A stretch of 40,364 nucleotides of DNA from Phycisphaeraceae bacterium. Its GTDB lineage: Bacteria > Planctomycetota > Phycisphaerae > Phycisphaerales > Zrk34. The translations under genes were made by a program, and so were the position numbers. How positions within the stretch are numbered: position 1 is the first letter of the stretch; the number at the start of each line of letters is the position of its first letter. Positions 27,284 through 35,549 of this stretch are shown here, in pieces. The notes beneath the pieces are model-generated. The model was not told the origin of the DNA. It did no database searches and saw nothing but the letters and a program-made list of their open reading frames with translations. The stretch lies in assembly GCA_028277685.1 (NCBI GenBank), contig JANQFT010000260.1, positions 1 through 40,364 on the forward strand. The letters are read 5' to 3'.

Positions 27284-29137
27284 ATGAAGCATCACATACT
27301 CATCCTGATCATCGCCATGCTGATGTCTGTGGTGGCCCACGGTCAAAAACCATCGAGCAACACTGGCACGCCACTTGGGGTGAAGCAGGCGCACGTACGG
27401 CAATTACTCATCGAAATGGATCAGCGATTTGCCAAACTGGCCAAAGCACTGGAAAGTTCCGAGCCTCAGCACGCTGAGCGTCTGACCGAAGCGCTTCGAC
27501 AAAGCAAGAAGATGTTGCTGCAGCATCGTGTGGATCAGATTACCCAATTGCTCAACGACGATTCCCTCGACGCTGCAACACGCAAGCAGGCGCAGCTCAT
27601 CGCAGACTTGATGCAGTTGATAGAAATTCTGACCGCCGAGGATGACCTCGACGAAGCGCTCGCAGAAATCGACCGACTGGAACAATGGAAGCGAGAGATT
27701 GACAAACTCATCCAGAAGGAAAAACAACACAAGCAGGATGCACAAACTTCAGCAGATCCAGACAGCGCACTCAAGCAATTGGATGGACATATTGCTGCCC
27801 TCAAGGATTTGATCAAACGTCAGAAAAAACTCGTAGATGACACGCAAACCCAGCGTACCAAGGGCATCGAAGGTTTGGGAAAGCTGGCTGATGAACAACG
27901 TCACCTGCGACATCAGACACAGGCATTAACCAAGGCTCTGGGCGATAAGCACGACAAAGCATCGCCCACCGCGCCGTCTCACCAGACCAAGCCGGGCAAG
28001 GCAGCGCTGTCGAAGGCGAGTGAGCACCAGCATAACGCAGAGAAAAATTTGGGTAAGGGCAAAGGTAAGCAGGCAGAGGATGACGCCGGCCGCGCGCTGG
28101 ATCAGATGCGCAAAGCCTTACATCAACTTGAAAGAAAACGTAGCCGCATCGCGCGTCTTCCTAAAGACCACAATGCGCAACTCGCACGCGAACAAGAAAA
28201 AACAGCCGACAAAGTGGGCGATCTGTCCAAGCAGATGGATGAGGCCGGAAAAAGTGCATCGCAGGCCAACCCAGGGAGCGGCAGCCAATCAGGTCAATCC
28301 CAACAAACACCCGGTCAACAGAATGTGCAACAGGCCCAGAAACAGATGAAACAGGCGTCGGCCAAGCTGGAGAAACAGCAACCGAACGAGGCGACGGATG
28401 ATCAACAGAAAGCAATCGATCAGCTCACTGAGGCACAAAAGCAGATCGAGCAACGCCTGGCGCAACTTCGAGAGCAAATGCAGGAAGAGGCGCTCGCGGC
28501 CTTGGAGCATCGCTTCATTGAGATGTTGGAACGACAGAAGCCAGTCACCCAGGCCACGCTCGATCTTGATCGCGCCCGAACAAGCCGCCCCGCAGATGAA
28601 AGCGGGGAATACCCCCTCACTCGCCCTGAACGCCTGCTGTGCGCGAAGCTTGCCGAGGAAGAGAGGGCCATCGCCCATCTCGCTACCAAAGCGCAGCGCA
28701 TCATCATTGAAGATGGCTCAACGGTCGTATTCCCCCGTATCGTTGAGCAGCTTATCGGCGATCTGGAAGCCGCGCACGATTTCTGTGCTCGCGAAGACAG
28801 TGGGTCGTACACCCAGTACCTGCAACAGCAGATCGAACAAACGCTTGAAGAACTGATCGAAGCTGTCCGGCGCGCCCAACAGCAACAACAGCAGGGCAAT
28901 CGACCATCCGGCAATGCCCAGCAACAGGACTCACCTCAGGAACCGCTTGTGCCGGAGTCTGCGGAGTTGAAGCTCCTTAAGTCCGCCCAGTTACGCGTCA
29001 ACCGCTCCACCACGAGTTTTGATCAGGCACGTAAAGGCGAAGAACTCTCTGCCCCCATGGCGAAGGAAGTGAATCGTATCGCCGACCGTCAGGATCAGGT
29101 GCGGCAAATCGCCGAGAACCTGGCGGAGAATCGTTAG
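27284..29137 (+). CDS. Exported coiled-coil protein
   Basis: A 617-residue protein with a signal peptide (residues ~1-20, ending AHG-Q) and a body that is almost all alpha-helical and charged, with long heptad stretches (LAEIDRLEQWKREIDKLIQKEKQ, QMKQASAKLEKQQPNEATDDQQ, AQKQIEQRLAQLREQMQEEALAALEHR). A Gln-rich, low-complexity part is near residues ~530-550. It has no enzymatic motif. The last ~40 residues (TTSFDQARKGEELSAPMAKEVNRIADRQDQVRQIAENL) resemble the end of similar planctomycete proteins. It probably serves as a periplasmic spacer or scaffold. The Shine-Dalgarno GGAAAG is about ten bases upstream; 74 bases separate it from the preceding gene. Confidence 0.82.
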   Translation: MKHHILILIIAMLMSVVAHGQKPSSNTGTPLGVKQAHVRQLLIEMDQRFAKLAKALESSEPQHAERLTEALRQSKKMLLQHRVDQITQLLNDDSLDAATRKQAQLIADLMQLIEILTAEDDLDEALAEIDRLEQWKREIDKLIQKEKQHKQDAQTSADPDSALKQLDGHIAALKDLIKRQKKLVDDTQTQRTKGIEGLGKLADEQRHLRHQTQALTKALGDKHDKASPTAPSHQTKPGKAALSKASEHQHNAEKNLGKGKGKQAEDDAGRALDQMRKALHQLERKRSRIARLPKDHNAQLAREQEKTADKVGDLSKQMDEAGKSASQANPGSGSQSGQSQQTPGQQNVQQAQKQMKQASAKLEKQQPNEATDDQQKAIDQLTEAQKQIEQRLAQLREQMQEEALAALEHRFIEMLERQKPVTQATLDLDRARTSRPADESGEYPLTRPERLLCAKLAEEERAIAHLATKAQRIIIEDGSTVVFPRIVEQLIGDLEAAHDFCAREDSGSYTQYLQQQIEQTLEELIEAVRRAQQQQQQGNRPSGNAQQQDSPQEPLVPESAELKLLKSAQLRVNRSTTSFDQARKGEELSAPMAKEVNRIADRQDQVRQIAENLAENR

Positions 29138-29149
29138 GATAGTCTGTTT

Positions 29150-30232
29150 ATGTTCAACCCAAGAATGATCATCCTGACTGCCGCGTTAAGTCTGTTACTG
29201 GTTGATATGGCTTTCGCCCAACCACGGGTTGTCGAGCTGGTGAAACCAGAGGCAAAGAAGCCGTTGCCCCGTGTGATCACCACGCCCCCCAAACTCACGG
29301 CCGTCTGCGACGCTTTTGCCAGGCATGTTGCCTCGCTTGATCTCCCGCAAACATCTCGAGCGACGGCTCAGCGCATCATTGCTCAGCAGAACACCGAAAC
29401 GATCACGGATTCGCTTCGCGTGCTCTATCCGCCATTCAAAGCGGCCTCGAAATCCCTTGGGGATGAAAAGCTGGATCGCGCGGTCAATCAACTAAAACCA
29501 CTCCTCGCCCACGATGATCCTTACCTTGCAGCATACGCCCACTACTTTATTGCACAATCGCATGTGATGCAGGAAGACTATGAGGCAGCCCGCCCTCTGC
29601 TGAAAGAGGTCATCGGTCCAAGGCTCAGCTACACATTGCACTCCGGCGAAGCGGCGTTCATGCTGGGGCTGTGTCACGCCAAGTTGCTCGACCGCGATTT
29701 TGCCATTGCCACACTGAAAGAATTCTGTGTGAAGTATCCCGATGCTTCTGAGCGCATGATTGTCGGTGCGCTGCATTTGATCGAGCAACTCTCAGTGATT
29801 ACCGAAGGTACTTTGGGTGACGTGCAGGAGCGCATGGAATACTCGCGTAGGCGGCTGCAACTTCAACGCACTGCCAAGCGTACGCAGAATGAACAAAAAC
29901 GCATCATTGGTATTCTGGATAAGCTCATTCAGGAAGCCGAGCAGCGCGAGCAACAATGCAGCGGAGGTGGATCAGGCGAGGGTGCGGGAGGTGGGGCTGG
30001 GGGCGCAGCGGGAGGCGGAGCGGGTGGTGCGCAACAATCAACCGCTCCGCCGGGGCCGGCGCATACCGGACCCGTGCGACGCACACACCGAGGCAATCCG
30101 GAGGAACAGTGGGGCGCCATGCCGGATAAGCAACGTGAACAAGTGCTTAACGCACTCAAGGCTCGCTATCCCGAACGTTACCGCGCGCTGGTGGAACAGT
30201 ACTATCGATCGCTACAGGAAGAAAAGCCATGA
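29150..30232 (+). CDS. Exported TPR-like protein with glycine-rich linker
   Basis: A 360-residue protein with a signal peptide (residues ~1-24, ending AFA-Q). A TPR-like helical middle (~110-200: AHYFIAQSHVMQEDYEAARPLLKEVI, AAFMLGLCHAKLLDRDFAIATLKEF) is followed by a coiled-coil and a Gly/Ala-rich linker at ~268-300. It ends with a short conserved module (WGAMPDKQREQVLNALKARYPERYRALVEQYYRSL). That C-terminal module recurs, as I recall, in planctomycete exported proteins; its partner is unknown. AGGA lies upstream. Its stop overlaps the next gene's ATG by four bases. Confidence 0.8.
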   Translation: MFNPRMIILTAALSLLLVDMAFAQPRVVELVKPEAKKPLPRVITTPPKLTAVCDAFARHVASLDLPQTSRATAQRIIAQQNTETITDSLRVLYPPFKAASKSLGDEKLDRAVNQLKPLLAHDDPYLAAYAHYFIAQSHVMQEDYEAARPLLKEVIGPRLSYTLHSGEAAFMLGLCHAKLLDRDFAIATLKEFCVKYPDASERMIVGALHLIEQLSVITEGTLGDVQERMEYSRRRLQLQRTAKRTQNEQKRIIGILDKLIQEAEQREQQCSGGGSGEGAGGGAGGAAGGGAGGAQQSTAPPGPAHTGPVRRTHRGNPEEQWGAMPDKQREQVLNALKARYPERYRALVEQYYRSLQEEKP

Positions 30233-31413
30233 GGTCCGTCCTGCTTGCTTGCGTTTTTGTGTTGGTGTTATCTGAATCGATCAGAGCAGACCATGTGGTG
30301 CTGCTCAATGGCCAAACCGTTGCCGAGAAGGTCAGTGCTATTGCAGACGGCAAAGTGCGCTGCGGGAAGGAAACGTATGATCTTCAGCAGATGCGAAGCA
30401 TTGTTTTTGACGTGGCCACCAACCCCGTACCACTTCGCGCCAAACGTGTCTATCTGAATGATCAAAGTGTGTTGATTGCTTCGAAGGTTGGCGTAGCGGA
30501 TCAGCAATGTACGATCGACTGGACATATGGCGAATCGGTTAACTGGCCCACGGCCGATATTGCCGCGATTCTTTTAGCCCCTCTTTCAGCCGATGCCCGG
30601 GGCAGGCTCAAGCCCGAACCCGTCTTTACCGAAGCACTTGCTGACCCCAAGCGAACTCAGGATCGGTTGCTCGTGTTTTCCAAAGAGAGCATTACCGCTG
30701 TCGACGGTGCACTCAGCTTGCTGACCGATGAGCAGGCAACATTCGTCTGGCAAGACAAACCACGCAAGATCAAACGCTCCAAACTCTATGGTATGGTGCT
30801 GGCGACGAGTAAAACGGCTGTGGATCGCACGGGATGGTGTCATGTCAAACTGAATGATGGCTCGCAGCTTTGGGGCCGCTCCCCTCAGATGAAGGACGGC
30901 ATGTTCACCATGCAACGCGAAGCGGGTACTTTCACATTCCCCGCTAAATCAGTGGTCCGCATTGATGTGCGTTCAGACCGGATGATCTTTTTGTCCGACA
31001 TGACCCCCGTCTCAGTAGAAGATGAAGCGTTGTTCACGTTCAACGGATGGCGGCGTGATGCCAGCACCTTGGGCCGCCCCCTGACACTCAATAAGAAGGT
31101 CTACACCAAAGGGCTGGGCACCCACGCCCCATGTCGACTGACATATGCGCTTGATGACCGATTCGACACATTTGCCGCGGTGATCGGCATCGACGATGCA
31201 ACGTTCGGCAAGGGCGACTGTGTGTTCAAGCTGGAGTTGGATGGCAAGACGATTTTCGAGCAACGCATACGTGGTACCGATGAACCGCTGCCCGTTCGGG
31301 TATCCATTGCCGGGGGTAAGTCGTTGGCATTGGTCGCTGAGATCGGCGAAGACCTTGATCTGGCCGATCACGCCAATTGGGCGGATGCGCGGCTTGTTCG
31401 CGAGAAGCAATAA
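30229..31413 (+). CDS. Exported protein with NPCBM carbohydrate-binding-like domain
   Basis: A 394-residue protein with a signal peptide (residues ~1-20, ending IRA-D). Its first ~250 residues are beta-rich and form two repeats of a short unit (VVLLNGQTVAEKVSAIADGKVRCG; CHVKLNDGSQLWGRSPQMKDG) of the type used in LPS-assembly-like beta modules. The C-terminal domain (~265-392: KVYTKGLGTHAPCRLTYAL, DTFAAVIGIDDATFGKGDCVFKLELDGK, KSLALVAEIGEDLDLADHANWADARL) is an NPCBM (novel putative carbohydrate-binding module), a family tied to glycan binding. It overlaps the TPR gene by four bases and is followed after three bases by the active HtrA gene. The likely role is to hold the system on an envelope or extracellular glycan; this is inferred. 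Confidence 0.85.
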   Translation: MRSVLLACVFVLVLSESIRADHVVLLNGQTVAEKVSAIADGKVRCGKETYDLQQMRSIVFDVATNPVPLRAKRVYLNDQSVLIASKVGVADQQCTIDWTYGESVNWPTADIAAILLAPLSADARGRLKPEPVFTEALADPKRTQDRLLVFSKESITAVDGALSLLTDEQATFVWQDKPRKIKRSKLYGMVLATSKTAVDRTGWCHVKLNDGSQLWGRSPQMKDGMFTMQREAGTFTFPAKSVVRIDVRSDRMIFLSDMTPVSVEDEALFTFNGWRRDASTLGRPLTLNKKVYTKGLGTHAPCRLTYALDDRFDTFAAVIGIDDATFGKGDCVFKLELDGKTIFEQRIRGTDEPLPVRVSIAGGKSLALVAEIGEDLDLADHANWADARLVREKQ

Positions 31414-31416
31414 GCC

Positions 31417-32832
31417 ATGCGCATTCAACATCGCACATTCATGGTCTTTCTGTTGGCTGTATGCATGTGTTTTGAACAGGCTTCAGGCCAGCATGCGCCA
31501 ATGATCACCTCAGATGAGCTGGCGGTCGTACAAGCGGCTGAAGAAAAGCGCATTGCCCTGATCAACAAACTCCAGCCCACAGTCGTCGCGGTGTACGGCA
31601 AAGATCGCCAAGGCTCCGGCAGTGCGGTCGTCGTTACGCCCGACGGATTGGCGCTAACCAACTATCATGTCGTGCAACCCACTGGCGGGTCGGGTTGGGC
31701 AGGTTTGTCCGATGGCAAACTGTATCCGTGGAAAGTGGTTGGTCAGGATCCCGGCGGCGATGTCGCGCTCATTCAATTATCCGGTAAGAGCACTTTCACA
31801 TATGCCAAACTCGGCGACTCGCGCAAAGCTCGCGTGGGTCAGTGGGTGATGGCGATGGGCAATCCGTTCATGCTTGCCGATGATCACACACCCACGGTTA
31901 CGTTGGGCATCGTCAGTGCGGTTCATCGCTTTCAGCCAGGCGCAGGTGGCAACATGCTGGTGTACGGCGATTGCATACAGATTGATTCGTCCATCAATCC
32001 AGGCAACAGCGGTGGCCCTCTGTTTGATATGCAGGGTACATTGTTGGGCATCAACGGCCGCGGCTCGTTTGAAGAACGCGGTCGTGTCAACGTTGGGGTG
32101 GGATATGCCATCACCATTGAGCAGATACGTAATTTCTATGCTGACCTGCTGGCGACGAAGATCTGCCAACACGCCACATTGGATATGACATTCTTCACGC
32201 GCGAAGACGGCGTGATCTGCGATGCGATCGACTACGGTCAGAATCCGCCCCTGGCGCGCGCGGGCATGATGCCGGGCGATCGACTGCTGAGTTTTGATGG
32301 CCATCCGATTCATCATGCGAATGATTTACTGAACCGATTGAGTGTTCTCCCTGCGGGTTGGCCGGTTGAAGTGGAATTCATCTCCGGTGATCAGCGGCGA
32401 ACGGTCACCATCACCCCGGCGGCGCTGCCTTACATCACCCCCAAACCACGGAACAAACCCAAAGAGAAAAAGCCGCGTTTCCCGTGGTGGCCAACGCAGT
32501 TACGCAAGCCCCCACAAAAACCCGGTGAAATCACTGATCGCGCGATGAACCGGCGTAACGCCCAGCAGATATTGAGGCAACTCAAACCTGTCGATCACGG
32601 CAAAGCCGATGCCGCGACAAAAGCATTCCTCAGCGCATACGACCCCAGCCGAACATTGATGTTCAACAAACTCATACTGGAAGGCGGCGAGCGGCTTTGG
32701 GGTCACCGCGCCTACCGCATCAGCGCTGCGACCAGTGAGGGGAAAAACTTTCGCATCTGGATCAGTGTGTTTGACAAATCTGGCCTGCAATTGGAGTCGC
32801 ATCTCATGAAAGTTGAGGTGCTTGCCCCATGA
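31417..32832 (+). CDS. HtrA/Deg-type serine protease with PDZ domain (active triad)
   Basis: A 471-residue trypsin-like protease with a signal peptide (~1-24). The catalytic triad is complete: H84 in LTNYHVV, D115 in PGGDVALIQ, S198 in NPGNSGGPLFD. A PDZ domain follows (~270-345: ARAGMMPGDRLLSFDGHPIHHANDLLNRL), then a Pro/Lys linker (KPRNKPKEKKPRFPWWP) and a C-terminal domain of ~110 residues without known motif. It would degrade or process misfolded envelope proteins. It begins three bases after the NPCBM stop, and its stop overlaps the next gene by four bases. Confidence 0.93.
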   Translation: MRIQHRTFMVFLLAVCMCFEQASGQHAPMITSDELAVVQAAEEKRIALINKLQPTVVAVYGKDRQGSGSAVVVTPDGLALTNYHVVQPTGGSGWAGLSDGKLYPWKVVGQDPGGDVALIQLSGKSTFTYAKLGDSRKARVGQWVMAMGNPFMLADDHTPTVTLGIVSAVHRFQPGAGGNMLVYGDCIQIDSSINPGNSGGPLFDMQGTLLGINGRGSFEERGRVNVGVGYAITIEQIRNFYADLLATKICQHATLDMTFFTREDGVICDAIDYGQNPPLARAGMMPGDRLLSFDGHPIHHANDLLNRLSVLPAGWPVEVEFISGDQRRTVTITPAALPYITPKPRNKPKEKKPRFPWWPTQLRKPPQKPGEITDRAMNRRNAQQILRQLKPVDHGKADAATKAFLSAYDPSRTLMFNKLILEGGERLWGHRAYRISAATSEGKNFRIWISVFDKSGLQLESHLMKVEVLAP

Positions 32833-33839
32833 TTCGTCTCATTTATGCATGTGTGATCTGTCTATGCATCGCCACTTATGCCTGTGCGGAAGAATCGACT
32901 CCACCCCCATTCGCCAAGGCAGCCGAGAATGCCCAGGCCCGCTGCGTCAGAATTTATGGTGCCACCATCGGTCGTGAACGTGGATATGCAACGGGTCTGA
33001 TCGTTTCGCCGAACGGGCACATTCTTACCGCAGAGGGAATCTATCTTGGCGGCGACCGAATTCGGGTCGTGATGCCCGATGGTCAGGTTCAACTGGCTCG
33101 CGTGCTTCGGCGAAACGAAAACATCCAGGTTGCATTGCTGAAGATTGATCAACCCACGTCGGTGTATTTCGATGTTCCCCCCAAGCCGATCATCCAACCA
33201 GGTGACTGGACCATCGCGGTGAGTAACTGCTTCAAAGTGGCGGGCAACGATGAACCGCTGTCGGTGAATCTTGGCATTATGAGTATGCGGGCAGAAATCG
33301 ATACCCGCCGTCGCGCACTCGATTTCGACGTGGCCGGTGAAATCATCCTGATTGATGCCATTACGTCGAACCCGGGTTCTCCGGGTGGGGCGGTGGTCAA
33401 CTACGACGGTGAACTGGTCGGAATGATTGGCAAGCTGTTGCACAGTGAGTCAACGGGAACGCGTTTGAACTATGTTATTCCATCAGATCTTTTGCGGTTG
33501 TTCATCGATGGTAAGCCCGTACCCGTACGCACATCCGATGCTCCTGACGTGCAGAGCGACGGTATGCCATATGTCGGCCTTCGCTTGTTTCGAATGGCAG
33601 GAAAGCGAGCCCCGGCCTATATCGACCGGGTTGAGTCTGGTTCGCCCGCAGCGTCAGCCGGACTGAAAAAAGACGACCTGGTGTTGGCAGTGGACGACAC
33701 AATTGTCCGCAATGTGGCACATTGTGACGAGGTGCTGTCAAAACTCAGGCCAGGGCAGCGCGTGACCATGATTATCAAACGCAAACAACAAGCACTGAGC
33801 CTGGCACTGACCGTGGAGCGGAAGGAACGCGATGAGTAA
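32829..33839 (+). CDS. HtrA-like pseudoprotease with PDZ domain
   Basis: A 336-residue exported protein (signal peptide ending TYACA-E) with the trypsin-like fold of HtrA. All three catalytic positions are replaced: the histidine position is G70 (VSPNGHILTAEGIYL), the aspartate position is Q100 (ENIQVALLKID), and the serine position is P185 (NPGSPGGAV). The PDZ domain at ~250-330 is intact (SGSPAASAGLKKDDLVLAVDDTIVRN). It therefore cannot act as a serine protease but could bind substrates or regulate the active neighbour. It overlaps both neighbours (four bases upstream, eight downstream), so translation is coupled. Confidence 0.9.
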   Translation: MIRLIYACVICLCIATYACAEESTPPPFAKAAENAQARCVRIYGATIGRERGYATGLIVSPNGHILTAEGIYLGGDRIRVVMPDGQVQLARVLRRNENIQVALLKIDQPTSVYFDVPPKPIIQPGDWTIAVSNCFKVAGNDEPLSVNLGIMSMRAEIDTRRRALDFDVAGEIILIDAITSNPGSPGGAVVNYDGELVGMIGKLLHSESTGTRLNYVIPSDLLRLFIDGKPVPVRTSDAPDVQSDGMPYVGLRLFRMAGKRAPAYIDRVESGSPAASAGLKKDDLVLAVDDTIVRNVAHCDEVLSKLRPGQRVTMIIKRKQQALSLALTVERKERDE

Positions 33840-34932
33840 AGCGATATGGCTTAACGTGGCTGTATGCATCGTGGTGTTGGTTACGGCCGAAGCCGGGTTA
33901 TGTAATGATCCCGCGCGATTGGCGCCCCGCGCATTCCGTGTGGCCGTGGCTCAGGTAAAACCTTCCGTGGTGACCATTGAGACATATGGCACCGTGAGCG
34001 TGGCCGGTGGTAAGCGTGGCACACGATTCGGCGCTTTCAGCAGGCCCGGTGAGGGCCCAACCACCGGGTTGATTGTCAGCGCAAATGGCCACATTGTCAC
34101 CAGCACTTTCAATTTCATCCGCAAGCCAAGTGTCATCACCGTGGTGCTGTCAGATGGCTCACAGCATGTGGCCAAGCGCATCGGTACCGATGAAACTCGC
34201 AAGATTTGTGTGTTGAAGATTGATCCGCCAACACCTCTGCCGGTGCCTGTTTTCGTGCCCGCAGACAGAGTGCGCGTGGGCCAATGGGCCATCTCCATGG
34301 GTGTGGGTTACGGTGGAGATCAGTCGGCCATATCCGCTGGAATCATCAGTGCGGTAAACCGTGTGTCGGGTCGCGCGGTACAAACAGATGCCAACATCAG
34401 CCCCGCCAATTACGGTGGACCGCTGCTCGATATCAACGGACGTGTCATCGGTGTGTGCGTACCTCTTTCACCCGCAGGCGAGCAAACGATCGCAGGCGCA
34501 GAGTGGTACGATTCAGGCATCGGCTTCGCAGTGCCGCTTGTCGATCAACACGACATTCTCACGCGGCTGAAGAACGGCGAATCGATTCGAGCCGGCAAGA
34601 TGGGTATTGTTGCTGCCCCACTTCCGATGGGGCAGGGCGTTCGATTAACGCAGGTGGCCAAGAACAGCCCCGCAAGCAGGGCTGGGCTGCAGGCGGACGA
34701 CATCCTGATCGGAATCGGAAAGCTGCGCGTGATTGACATGCTGTCCTTACGTGTCGCGATGGGGCGTTATGCTGCCGGCGATGAGGTGGTGGTTGAGTTC
34801 AAACGCGATGGACGCGAAATGTCGGTGAAGATTACGTTGGAAGCAGGCCCATTCGATTATGTCCATGAAGCAACCGATGCAGCAACGGCGGAGCCATCTT
34901 CAGACGACGCTAAAACACCCAAGCCCGAATAA
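33832..34932 (+). CDS. Second HtrA-like pseudoprotease with PDZ domain
   Basis: A 366-residue exported protein (signal peptide ~1-24) related to the two preceding genes. The histidine position is F93 (VSANGHIVTSTFNFI), the aspartate position is I125 (TRKICVLKIDPP), and the serine position is Y194 (SPANYGGPLLD). The motif shape and the PDZ domain (~265-345: AKNSPASRAGLQADDILIGIGKLRV) are kept, but the triad is gone. AAGGA precedes the ATG; it overlaps the upstream gene by eight bases. It is the last gene of the 15-gene array; no terminator is obvious after its stop. Confidence 0.9.
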   Translation: MSKAIWLNVAVCIVVLVTAEAGLCNDPARLAPRAFRVAVAQVKPSVVTIETYGTVSVAGGKRGTRFGAFSRPGEGPTTGLIVSANGHIVTSTFNFIRKPSVITVVLSDGSQHVAKRIGTDETRKICVLKIDPPTPLPVPVFVPADRVRVGQWAISMGVGYGGDQSAISAGIISAVNRVSGRAVQTDANISPANYGGPLLDINGRVIGVCVPLSPAGEQTIAGAEWYDSGIGFAVPLVDQHDILTRLKNGESIRAGKMGIVAAPLPMGQGVRLTQVAKNSPASRAGLQADDILIGIGKLRVIDMLSLRVAMGRYAAGDEVVVEFKRDGREMSVKITLEAGPFDYVHEATDAATAEPSSDDAKTPKPE

Positions 34933-35024
34933 TACGCCATCTTGAATCGGCTAACCTAAGCCCCTAAACTGCAACTCCTCGTAGTACCCCACCTGTGACC
35001 GGTTTTGTGCATCGGAGTTGTTGT

Positions 35025-35549
35025 TTGTCTTCACGTTCGTTCAGTCTTATCGCTTACGACGATTTGTATGACGCTGATATTGCCGCTCTGATCGTGCGCC
35101 TGGACGAGTGGTTTGAGATTGATGCAAGCCATTCGATTGGTGAGCAATTGGGCGGCGACACCACGTTGCTGGCGGTGGATGATGACACACAACGTGCGAT
35201 TGGTTTTGCGGTGGTGCGGTTTGAGAATGCGGTGACCGGCCGCATCACTTGGGCGGGGGTCGATCCCGATTGGCAAAGGCAAGGCGTTGGCCGCGCGATA
35301 TTGGACACGATCATCGCCGAGGCGGATGACGCTGGCCTGGAGCGTCTCGTCGTCGAAACGATGAGTGATGCCGTTGACTATCAACCGTTCGAAGCCACAC
35401 GCCGATTCTATCGCTCGTTGGGATTCACGCCCCACCGTGAACTGGGTGATCGGGCAGGTAATGGTTTACACACCACCGAATGGTTGTTGGACCTGAGTTC
35501 CGCGGCGCAGGACTGGCGGATCACCGAGACAGCCTCACCCAGCCCGTAA
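35025..35549 (+). CDS. GNAT-family N-acetyltransferase
   Basis: A 174-residue cytoplasmic acetyltransferase. The acetyl-CoA-binding motif A is WAGVDPDWQRQGVGRAIL (QRQGVG at 84-89), followed by a helix and the C-terminal ATRRFYRSLGF block typical of the fold. The acceptor substrate is unknown. The TTG start at 35025 has GGAG seven bases upstream; a GTG at 34995 would add ten residues without a good ribosome-binding site. About 90 bases separate it from the HtrA array. Its 3' end overlaps the convergent FkbM gene by 15 bases. Confidence 0.88.
   Translation: MSSRSFSLIAYDDLYDADIAALIVRLDEWFEIDASHSIGEQLGGDTTLLAVDDDTQRAIGFAVVRFENAVTGRITWAGVDPDWQRQGVGRAILDTIIAEADDAGLERLVVETMSDAVDYQPFEATRRFYRSLGFTPHRELGDRAGNGLHTTEWLLDLSSAAQDWRITETASPSP

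Noticed and set aside
29950-30075. Gly/Ala-rich GC-rich repeat as a mobile or CRISPR-like repeat
   Set aside because: It is in frame and encodes a flexible linker in the TPR protein.
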